The notes: a model not told the origin generated them from the sequence alone. Positions 1 to 4,636 are shown, counted from the stretch's first letter. The stretch: DNA of 5,318 bases from Desulfobacterales bacterium (GCA_020347085.1 CP070769.1:2366509-2371826), one strand, 5' to 3'. A program made the numbers and translations.

Positions 1-1
1 A

Positions 2-424
2 ATCGGTGCGGGCATGGGAGTCACAGGACTATTCCTTGGAGCCTTTGGGCACACGGTTACTGTTACTGACTACGAAGAGGAAGCACTTGAACTCCTCCGA
101 ATGAATGCGGAACACAACAGGTTACACAACGTGTCGGTGAAAAAACTGGATTGGAATAAGCCAGACCTGCCAGGCAAATATGATGTCATCTGCGGCTCGG
201 AATTGGTTTACAATGAGAGATGTATCAAGCCAATTATTAATCTCTTTCAAAAGTATCTTCGAGCCGAAGGTGTCATATACCTTGCCCACGACCTTGAGCG
301 CATGTGCATGGTGAAGTTTATTGGAATGGTTCCAAGGCGGTTCGAGATTGAAAGCATCGTAAAAAGGATTACAGCGACGGGCAATTCTCATAAGGTAGTG
401 ATTCATACATTACGTCTCACATAG
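2..424 (+). CDS. Class I SAM-dependent methyltransferase (Methyltransf_16/METTL21-like), 5' truncated by window edge
   Basis: The reading frame is open from the first bases, giving 140 visible residues before TAG at 422-424. The ATG at position 14 is internal: the residues just before it (IGAG) belong to the SAM-binding glycine motif I, read as IGAGMGVTGL. Motif I is followed by the adenosine-binding acidic strand end 'VTVTDY', then 'LDW' and 'GSELVYN', where E-L-V-Y fits the [D/E]xxY post-II motif typical of METTL21-type enzymes (nt about 200-211). Members of this family methylate protein lysines or related small substrates in the cytoplasm; the bacterial ones are mostly uncharacterised, so the substrate cannot be named. 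The N-terminus lies outside the window. No downstream partner follows; about 800 bases of repeat-rich DNA come next. The methyltransferase fold is secure, the family assignment likely, the substrate unknown. Confidence 0.85.
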   Translation: MGAGMGVTGLFLGAFGHTVTVTDYEEEALELLRMNAEHNRLHNVSVKKLDWNKPDLPGKYDVICGSELVYNERCIKPIINLFQKYLRAEGVIYLAHDLERMCMVKFIGMVPRRFEIESIVKRITATGNSHKVVIHTLRLT

Positions 425-462
425 AGGATCAAGCCAAAGATAGTATTTCCCGCTGTCCCTTT

Positions 463-484
463 TCTGTCAGCCCCAAAATGTTAT
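463..484 (+). repeat. Direct repeat copy 1, TCAGCCCCAAAATGTTAT type
   Basis: CTGTCAGCCCCAAAATGTTA here matches CTGGTCAGCCCGAAAATGTT at 3762-3783, with one inserted base and one substitution. Both copies point the same way and lie 3.3 kb apart on either side of the split kinase gene. The TGTCAGCCCC... form resembles the terminal repeats of some IS elements (for example IS21-type ends), but no transposase or opposite end is present. Origin from an IS end is inference. Confidence 0.4.
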
Positions 485-516
485 ACTAAAATTTTGAACT
501 GCAACAGCGAGCGCAT

Positions 517-547
517 TCCCTGTAGCTTGCCACAGGGAGCTTCAATT
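517..547 (-). repeat. Hairpin repeat (GAAGCTCCC family), copy 1
   Basis: A 7-bp stem TCCCTGT (517-523) / ACAGGGA (532-538) encloses an 8-nt loop and runs into GAGCTTCAATT. The 15 bases CAGGGAGCTTCAATT (533-547) recur exactly at 828-842, and the preceding CTG[T/C]AGCTT is also shared with a 4-base gap. Read on the minus strand both begin TTGAAGCTCCC, which resembles the GAAGC(C)TCCCC start of the repeats at 941 and 4227. This looks like a REP- or IS-end-type dispersed repeat. Confidence 0.5.
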
Positions 548-594
548 CTTCCATTCTCCAGGTTAGCTGGTGGTTTTTCTATCCAATCTCTATT

Positions 595-640
595 TGCCCT
601 TAAACCGGGCACTCTCGTCTAAAAACTACGGAGTTTTTTT
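595..640 (+). terminator. Candidate intrinsic terminator (tandem short stems with T-run)
   Basis: A stem TGCCC (595-599) / GGGCA (607-611) is followed by a second stem AAAAACT (621-627) / AGTTTTT (632-638) with loop ACGG, ending in a run of seven T. The second stem is AT-rich, hence weak, but symmetric, so it could act in both directions. It lies 170-215 bases after the methyltransferase stop, far for its own terminator. Low confidence. Confidence 0.3.
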
Positions 641-676
641 ACCGTATTTTATCCCCAAATCAGAAGTGATAACTAG

Positions 677-716
677 TTGGTAGTATTTAAAAAACTTGAT
701 TTTTTAGTGCTACTAA
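677..716. repeat. Long imperfect AT-rich inverted repeat
   Basis: The arm starting TTGGTAGTATTTAAAAAA (677-694) pairs with the arm ending ATTTTTTAGTGCTACTAA (699-716) around the loop CTTG. By eye there are about 16 pairs including three G-U wobbles, with mismatches at the T-T and A-A positions. The wobbles suggest that it folds better as RNA than as a DNA cruciform. No gene adjoins it; it may be a small transcript hairpin, a terminator-like fold or a mobile-element end. Confidence 0.35.
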
Positions 717-746
717 TGTAGACAAATTTATACTTCTCCACAAACT

Positions 747-777
747 GTTTGATCCCCGTCAATCAGGGGATGGAAAC
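747..777 (+). repeat. Solitary CRISPR-repeat-like unit
   Basis: The 31 bases from GTTTGATCCCC to GGGGATGGAAAC contain a 6-bp stem ATCCCC/GGGGAT with an 8-nt loop and end in GGAAAC. That layout (central palindrome, 3' end close to ATTGAAAC) is typical of type I and III CRISPR repeats. Only one copy is present, with no second repeat within 100 bases either side and no cas gene in the window, so it is not called an array. It may be an orphan or relic repeat, or simply a hairpin of similar shape. Confidence 0.3.
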
Positions 778-812
778 AATCTGAAAATGGTAACGTTCCT
801 TACAGTCGCTGC

Positions 813-842
813 GAAGCACTGCAGCTTCAGGGAGCTTCAATT
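813..842 (-). repeat. Hairpin repeat (GAAGCTCCC family), copy 2
   Basis: The stem GAAGC (813-817) / GCTTC (824-828) with a 6-nt loop runs into CAGGGAGCTTCAATT (828-842), identical over 15 bases to 533-547. Copy 2 lacks four bases (GCCA) present in copy 1, which changes the hairpin that can form. Same orientation as copy 1, and opposite to the repeat that starts at 941. Confidence 0.5.
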
Positions 843-940
843 TCGGCTTTAAAACGCGTGTTCCAGTGAGGCCCAAGGCGATGTTTCCAGAGAGACTTTT
901 CGATCTCCTCCTCAGACAACAACCCTTGAACACAATTATT

Positions 941-1018
941 TGTGAAGCCTCCCCGCCCTAAAGGACGGGAGTTCTGCCTTGCGGCAGCACTGCGTGTCCG
1001 GGGAGCGGGCCGGTCAAA
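941..1018 (+). repeat. Dispersed structured repeat, copy A (IS200/IS605-right-end-like)
   Basis: This segment matches 4227-4302 from TGTGAAGC to GGCCGGTCAAA; the last 48 bases align without gaps at 39 of 48 identities. It contains a stem CCCGCCC/GGACGGG with loop TAAA (one mismatch), then a stem CTGCC/GGCAG with loop TTGC, then CCGG...CCGG, ending CGGTCAAA. A GAAGCCTCCCC hairpin head and a GTCAA-like tail are reminiscent of right ends (and overlapping guide RNAs) of IS200/IS605-family elements. No transposase or TnpB/IscB gene is present, so if that reading is right this is a non-autonomous or relic end. The element identity is inference; the repeat itself is directly visible. Confidence 0.55.
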
Positions 1019-1137
1019 ATTTGGCCCAACATTTTTAGCAAGACTTATAATTTAGGTTAGAAATCTCGAAAATAATCAAAGCAATTGGAGGGTTTCTATT
1101 TTGGCAAGATAACCAAACATGTGATGGTGTGAAGGGT

Positions 1138-1190
1138 GAAGGCGCATACGTGATATCAGGGATCATCGTTCGTATGAGCCTTCTTTTGTC
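1138..1190 (+). promoter_or_regulatory. Strong leader hairpin with T-rich tail before the sensor kinase (attenuator/terminator candidate)
   Basis: GAAGGCGCATACG (1138-1150) pairs with CGTATGAGCCTTC (1171-1183) at 12 of 13 positions; the 20-base loop holds a small TGAT/ATCA inner pairing. It is followed directly by TTTTGTCTT. The fold ends about 36 bases before the kinase ATG at 1226, and no good promoter lies between them, so it probably sits in the transcribed leader. A smaller stem TTGG/CCAA (1101-1116) precedes it. It may terminate or attenuate transcription into the kinase gene. I could not match it to a known riboswitch class. Confidence 0.5.
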
Positions 1191-1225
1191 TTAAGTAATC
1201 ACAATTAGCAAAAAAGGTACTTGCA

Positions 1226-2029
1226 ATGAAAATACGCCATAAATTGATTGTTGGATATGTGGCTGTCACGTTGCTGGTTGCGGCTATTGGTTATTTGGGA
1301 ATTATGATGACTAGTACTGCCAAGACAGGATTTAATATGGCTACAAACCATACAATACCAAAGATTCAGTCTCTTGAAGTTATGAAGTTTGGAGGATTAA
1401 GAATAGTCTCATCGACTAATGAATACGGCTTGATCAGGGCGGAAAAAGAATTATTAGGTAAAAAGTTATCTGAACCAGAAAAACGAGAAGAACAATTGAT
1501 AGAACTGGGTATCAGACTTTACGCTGACGCCCTAAAGGAATACGAGGGCTTGTTGAATAGATTTCCTACACAAGAGGGGCTCTTGGAGGATATTAGACAG
1601 AAAGGGTTAAGACTTCAACAGACGAGCAAGGAATTACTTAGTTTGAAACAGCAGGGAGTCTATGGATTACAAATTCTGGGAAAGAAAGAAGAGTTTGAGA
1701 GAGATGAGAAGGCTTTCTTGGCGGGTGTGGATGCTGCAATTGCATACGAAGGGAAAGAATTCTTCAGGAAAAAGACCGATTTAGAGTCTTCCCTGGTAGC
1801 CCGCAGAAACTTAGGCATTGCGGCCACAGTAATCAGTGTCATTGCAGCAATTATAATTGGCACTCTCATATCTCGTTCTATTTCGAACGCAGTTAATGTG
1901 CTGCGAGATGCAGCGGGTGAAATAGGGAAGGGGAACCTGGATGCCAGAGCAGAAATTAAGTCTAACGATGAACTTGGTCAATTAGCTGCTTCCTTCAATA
2001 AGATGGGCGGAGACTTGAAAGCACCTTGA
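1226..2029 (+). CDS. Membrane sensor half of split hybrid histidine kinase (4-helix periplasmic domain + HAMP)
   Basis: This 267-residue product has a short cytoplasmic start, membrane segment 1 at about residues 7-27, an all-helical, cysteine-free extracytoplasmic region (about 28-195) of four-helix-bundle (4HB_MCP-like) character, membrane segment 2 at about 196-216 and a HAMP domain at about 217-265 ending in 'DELGQLAASFNKM'. It should bind a signal outside the inner membrane and relay it through HAMP. The start at ATG 1226 is preceded by a modest ribosome-binding site AAAAAGG eight bases upstream. The frame stops at TGA 2027-2029 immediately after HAMP, with no kinase domain, while the next frame continues with exactly the expected coiled coil. 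It is therefore best read as the first half of a frameshifted hybrid kinase. The HAMP N-terminal helix (ISRSISNAVNVL) lacks the proline usual at that place. The ligand is unknown. Confidence 0.85.
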   Translation: MKIRHKLIVGYVAVTLLVAAIGYLGIMMTSTAKTGFNMATNHTIPKIQSLEVMKFGGLRIVSSTNEYGLIRAEKELLGKKLSEPEKREEQLIELGIRLYADALKEYEGLLNRFPTQEGLLEDIRQKGLRLQQTSKELLSLKQQGVYGLQILGKKEEFERDEKAFLAGVDAAIAYEGKEFFRKKTDLESSLVARRNLGIAATVISVIAAIIIGTLISRSISNAVNVLRDAAGEIGKGNLDARAEIKSNDELGQLAASFNKMGGDLKAP

Positions 2030-2033
2030 GGCG

Positions 2034-3623
2034 TTGGTAGTAGAGCAGACAACCGAGCTGAAAAGCGCCAATGAACAGCTTCAACACGAAATTGCCGAGC
2101 GCAATCGGACAGAGGAGGCACTCCGGGAAAGCGAGAAGCATTATCGTGAAACCATCAATGCAATGGGAGACTGGATACTCGTCGTTGACACCGATTTGAG
2201 AATTGTACTGTTCAATGAAGCCTTTACCCAGGTGAACAAGGAGTTGGGTCTGACTACAGACGTGATTGGTCGAAGCCCAATGGAAATTTTTCCCTTCTTG
2301 CCTGATACCCTTCTTGATGAATACCGCTGGGTATTTGAAAACAAAGCGGTTCTTATTACTCAGGAGACCACAAAAGTTGGAAGCATAGAGTTTATCACTG
2401 AATCGCGCAAGATCCCCTTACTTGAGGATGGCAAAATCGTTAGGGTAGCCTCGGTAATACGCGACATCACAGAGTCGAGGCGTCTTGAAGCGCAACTCCA
2501 ACATGCCCAAAAGATGGAAGCTGTTGGCACCCTGGCTGGCGGAGTTGCCCATGATTTTAACAACCTGCTTATGGCTATTCAGGGAAATGTCTCCTTAATG
2601 CTTATGGACATGGATCCCGCCCATCCGGATTACAGACGGTTGAAGCAGATTGAAAAGCAGGCTCAAAGTGGAAGTAGACTCACCTCACATCTCCTTGGAT
2701 ATGCCAGGAAGGGAAAATATGAGATCCAACCCCTTGATCTCAACCAGTTGGTGGAAGAGACATCTGATGCCTTTGGCAGGACTAGGAAGCACGTTGTGAT
2801 TCACCAGGACCTCGCTGAGGGCTTATTTCGAGTAGAGGGTGATCCTGCGCAGATAGAGCAAGTGCTCTTGAATCTGTTTGTCAATGCGGCTGATGCTATG
2901 CCTAATGGCGGAAATCTTGTCGTAAAGTGCATGAACGTCACCTATAAGGATATGAAAGGCAAACTCTATGAGCCAAGGCCTGGCAGCTATGTATTGTTAA
3001 CGATTACCGACACAGGCACAGGGATGGATAAAGAGACGATGGAACGCATCTTTGATCCTTTTTTTACCAGCAAGGAGATGGGGCGAGGCACCGGCCTTGG
3101 GCTATCTTCTGCGTACGGTATCGTCAAGGCCCACGGCGGATATATTGATGTCGATTCCGAGAGGGGGCATGGAACCACCTTCAGTATCTATCTGCCTGCA
3201 TCAAAAAAAGAACTTCAGAAAGTTGTCAGAACCGCAGAAAAAGTTGTTAAAGGAACCGGAACAGTCCTCCTGGTGGACGATGAAGATGTGGTCTTGCAAG
3301 TAGGCCAGGAGTTGTTGGAGACTATGGGCTATAGGGTACTGGTAGCCAAAGATGGAAAAGAGGGCATCCGGGTCTACAGGAAGAATATGGGTAGCATAGA
3401 CATTGTTGTTTTGGACATGGTTATGCCTAACATTGGTGGGGGTGAAGCTTATGACTGCATTAAAGAAATCAACCCAGATGCAAAAATCTTGCTTTCAAGT
3501 GGCCACAGTATTGATGGTGAGGTCAGCGAGATGTTGGAGCGAGGCTGTAACGGATTTATTCAGAAGCCCTTTGCCCTGAGGGATCTGTCTGTAAAAGTCA
3601 GAGAGATTCTTACCGAGAAATAA
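2034..3623 (+). CDS. Catalytic half of split hybrid histidine kinase (coiled coil-PAS-HisKA-HATPase-REC)
   Basis: The product has 529 residues if started at TTG 2034. Order: coiled coil (1-35), PAS sensor domain (about 35-150), HisKA with phospho-acceptor H173 in 'GGVAHDFNNLL', HATPase with N box N284, G1 box DTGTGM (326-331), F box FDPFF (340-344), G2 box GRGTGLGL (350-357) and a closing GHGTTFSIYLP, then a receiver domain with acidic pair D415/D416, phospho-acceptor D461 in VVLDMVMP, S488/S489 and K511. All catalytic residues are present. It autophosphorylates on His and passes phosphate to its own receiver; with no DNA-binding output it probably feeds an Hpt protein or a separate regulator. 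The TTG start has no properly spaced ribosome-binding site (GAGG is only two bases away), and in-frame sequence upstream of it (KHLEAL) continues the coiled coil. It is thus probably the second half of the gene begun at 1226, not an independent gene. Confidence 0.88.
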   Translation: MVVEQTTELKSANEQLQHEIAERNRTEEALRESEKHYRETINAMGDWILVVDTDLRIVLFNEAFTQVNKELGLTTDVIGRSPMEIFPFLPDTLLDEYRWVFENKAVLITQETTKVGSIEFITESRKIPLLEDGKIVRVASVIRDITESRRLEAQLQHAQKMEAVGTLAGGVAHDFNNLLMAIQGNVSLMLMDMDPAHPDYRRLKQIEKQAQSGSRLTSHLLGYARKGKYEIQPLDLNQLVEETSDAFGRTRKHVVIHQDLAEGLFRVEGDPAQIEQVLLNLFVNAADAMPNGGNLVVKCMNVTYKDMKGKLYEPRPGSYVLLTITDTGTGMDKETMERIFDPFFTSKEMGRGTGLGLSSAYGIVKAHGGYIDVDSERGHGTTFSIYLPASKKELQKVVRTAEKVVKGTGTVLLVDDEDVVLQVGQELLETMGYRVLVAKDGKEGIRVYRKNMGSIDIVVLDMVMPNIGGGEAYDCIKEINPDAKILLSSGHSIDGEVSEMLERGCNGFIQKPFALRDLSVKVREILTEK

Positions 3624-3761
3624 ACTCCGGCAGACAGAAACATCAAAGGTGACGCAATCCCAAATATTGTATGCCCGGACAACAGCTGTTTTGCTGAGAG
3701 TTCTGCTATTTATTACTAAGCTTCAACATAGATTCAACACTCCGCCATATAAACCCCAATT

Positions 3762-3783
3762 CTGGTCAGCCCGAAAATGTTAT
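3762..3783 (+). repeat. Direct repeat copy 2, TCAGCCCGAAAATGTTAT type
   Basis: Same orientation as the copy at 463-484, differing by one extra G and one C-to-G change. It lies 138 bases after the kinase stop, so the two copies bracket the whole kinase locus. GTCA/TGAC at its edges gives this copy a short inverted symmetry. A mobile-element end is a guess. Confidence 0.4.
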
Positions 3784-3837
3784 GACATGGGCCTGCTATC
3801 TTTACTCCGAGCCTCATTATGAGATGTAGAATCCTGC

Positions 3838-4092
3838 TTAGTCATTGTCCAAGTTGACGCGCCATCGGAAATCGTCAGGGTCGCCAATTGGTGTGTCTCT
3901 CTCTATCCGCTCCATAGCCTCAGACAACAACGTCTTCACCGACTCACTCAGAAACTGGAGGGCAAGTTTGTCCTTCTGAATTACTACCTGTGCTATGAGG
4001 GTGGCCAGATTGTCTAACGCCGGCCTAAACTCCTTCTGGTAATGTGCCAACAATTCTTTCAGTTCCTGTTGCGTCAAATCCTCAGGTTCCAT
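3838..4092 (-). CDS. Small acidic helical protein, 84 residues, unknown function
   Basis: The start ATG (4092-4090) has a strong ribosome-binding site AAGGAGG (4107-4101) eight bases upstream, and the frame ends in TAA at 3840-3838. The product is predicted cytoplasmic: no signal peptide or membrane segment, charged and almost entirely helical through about residue 68 (heptad-like 'LATLIAQVVIQKDKLALQF' and 'LLSEAMERIERD'), with a short C-terminal tail rich in D, R and W (IGDPDDFRWRVNLDND). I do not recognise a family. It is transcribed towards the kinase gene (convergent), and upstream on its strand lies repeat copy B and a decayed small gene. The only promoter-like match upstream on its strand is poor (TTGTGA with TATATA at 15-base spacing). 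Its helical core loosely resembles the minus-strand ORF at 5103-5219, but too weakly to claim homology. Confidence 0.7.
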   Translation of the reverse strand: MEPEDLTQQELKELLAHYQKEFRPALDNLATLIAQVVIQKDKLALQFLSESVKTLLSEAMERIERDTPIGDPDDFRWRVNLDND

Positions 4093-4226
4093 TCCTCATT
4101 CCTCCTTGAGTCCCAAAGCTTTGTCTTTGATAACGTCCAGCTGTTCCTTTCCACCTCTGCTTACCTATATAATGAATTTCACAGGTTCACAAGCCTATTT
4201 GGGCAATACAAGAAATGGTATTTGAT

Positions 4227-4302
4227 TGTGAAGCTCCCCATCCAAAGGTCTATGGTTCTGCCTTAAGGCAGAACTTCGTGCGCCGGAAGCAGGCCGGTCA
4301 AA
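4227..4302 (+). repeat. Dispersed structured repeat, copy B (IS200/IS605-right-end-like)
   Basis: Second copy of the element at 941-1018, same orientation. It contains the perfect 20-base palindrome GTTCTGCCTTAAGGCAGAAC (4255-4274), which in copy A is GTTCTGCCTTGCGGCAGCAC, so the 8-bp stem of copy B is reduced by one pair in copy A. Its head GAAGCTCCCC has lost the matching right arm that copy A keeps. Its 3' end GGCCGGTCAAA is the best-conserved block. The minus-strand pseudogene at 4263-4421 ends inside it. Confidence 0.55.
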
Positions 4303-4421
4303 GAGCGAATAAACTCCGGGATACCCTCATCTACGATGTTTAAGTCCTCACCTAAGGCAGACAGTTTGTTCTTTGTGGCTTATTTCCCCTGGCGAATTGA
4401 GCGTTCTGCTAAGATTGTCAT
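4263..4421 (-). pseudogene. Decayed small gene with in-frame TAA, C-terminus provided by repeat copy B
   Basis: On the minus strand ATG 4421-4419 opens MTILAERSIRQGK, then TAA at 4382-4380, and the same frame continues with protein-like sequence ATKNKLSALGEDLN followed by IVDEGIPEFIRSLTGLLP and a stop at 4265-4263. Both sides of the stop look coding (balanced composition, alternating hydrophobic and charged residues). The start has no clear ribosome-binding site. The last dozen codons lie in the repeat, so an insertion may have replaced the original 3' end. I do not recognise the family. Either a relic of a longer protein or, less likely, a chance frame. Confidence 0.4.
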
Positions 4422-4482
4422 GTCAAATTATACTTGAGGTTTTACTTTAATAATAACATCTATTCGCCTAATTTATATAGCT

Positions 4483-4501
4483 GTTGTCCAGCGGTTACAA
4501 C
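4483..4501. promoter_or_regulatory. Inverted repeat GTTGT-N9-ACAAC upstream of sigma-54 promoter
   Basis: GTTGT (4483-4487) and ACAAC (4497-4501) form a short inverted repeat whose centre is about 65 bases upstream of the -24 element at 4557. Sigma-54 promoters need an enhancer-binding activator, usually bound to dyad sites somewhat further upstream. The dyad is short, so this is a weak candidate operator. Confidence 0.25.
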
Positions 4502-4554
4502 CATATATTTGGCCTCCTTTCCTTTTTGCTTTTTCCTACTCGAAAGAGAATAAT

Positions 4555-4571
4555 TTGGCATGAGTCCTGCA
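4555..4571 (+). promoter_or_regulatory. Sigma-54 (RpoN) -24/-12 promoter for the PilZ gene
   Basis: TTGGCATGAGTCCTGCA matches the sigma-54 consensus YTGGCACGRNNNTTGCW at all but two fixed positions, with the essential GG (4557-4558) and GC (4569-4570) separated by exactly 10 bases. A transcript would start near 4582, giving a leader of about 55 bases before the ATG at 4637. It implies control by an NtrC-type activator, as is usual for motility, surface and nutrient genes. The activator is not in the window. Confidence 0.6.
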
Positions 4572-4615
4572 TGACTTAGGAATAGGAATACTTTTTGCTT
4601 CCTGCACCTGAAATC

Positions 4616-4633
4616 GAGGAAGGAGGTTTCCTC
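4616..4633 (+). promoter_or_regulatory. Hairpin presenting the Shine-Dalgarno of the PilZ gene in its loop
   Basis: GAGGAA (4616-4621) and TTCCTC (4628-4633) form a perfect 6-bp stem around the loop GGAGGT, so the ribosome-binding site AAGGAGG (4620-4626) is partly paired and partly exposed in the loop. The ATG follows at 4637. A GGA in a hairpin loop over the ribosome-binding site is the layout bound by CsrA/RsmA repressors, so translational control is plausible; this is inference from layout only. Confidence 0.4.
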
Positions 4634-4636
4634 ATC

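Larger units (their letters stand above)
425..1225. other. Gene-free, palindrome-rich intergenic region
   Basis: No frame on either strand here has a good start, a ribosome-binding site and protein-like content together. What it does hold is unusually many hairpins and repeats, each listed separately: an end-like repeat (463-484), two related hairpin repeats (517-547 and 813-842), terminator-like stems (595-640), an AT-rich long hairpin (677-716), a CRISPR-repeat-like unit (747-777), a 78-bp repeat with IS200/IS605-end character (941-1018) and a leader hairpin (1138-1190). The whole reads as a graveyard of small mobile or REP-like elements between the methyltransferase and the sensor kinase. 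Confidence 0.6.

Noticed and set aside
484..555. Minus-strand mini-ORF MEELKLPVASYRECARCC... with GGAG before its ATG
   Set aside because: It lies almost wholly in the hairpin repeat, has only about 22 codons and the residues follow from the repeat sequence.
910..923. CCTCAGACAACAAC shared with 3918-3931 inside the small minus-strand gene
   Set aside because: A 14-base match without extension on either side; the encoded residues LLSE are common, so no homology is claimed.
827..1051. Minus-strand open frame of 75 codons with a locally protein-like part (LLSEEEIEKSLWKHRLGP)
   Set aside because: It has no ATG, no ribosome-binding site and passes straight through GC-rich repeat copy A, and its last codons are in the hairpin repeat. 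A gene relic is possible but not supported.
1021..1051. TTGGCC...TATAAT as a promoter for the sensor kinase
   Set aside because: The -10 box is perfect, but the -35 box is poor and the spacing is 19 bases; kept only as a possibility.
2034..2036. Programmed ribosomal frameshifting to join the kinase halves
   Set aside because: No X-XXY-YYZ slippery site, and no clear stimulatory stem seen after 2029; a mutation or sequencing error explains it more simply.
3052..3303. Plus-strand ORF of 83 codons within the kinase
   Set aside because: It is an out-of-frame shadow of the HATPase and receiver coding region, where the real frame carries all catalytic motifs.
3618..3636. AATAAACTCCGG at the kinase stop codon recurring at 4308-4319
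   Set aside because: Only 12 bases, no flanking similarity, and one copy is within coding sequence; chance is likely.
4042..4266. Plus-strand ORF of 74 codons
   Set aside because: It is antisense to the start of the better-supported minus-strand gene, lacks a ribosome-binding site and ends inside repeat copy B.
4526..4554. Sigma-70-like boxes TTGCTT and AATAAT with 17-base spacing upstream of the PilZ gene
   Set aside because: The -35 box matches only three of six positions in AT-rich DNA; the adjoining sigma-54 motif is much closer to its consensus.
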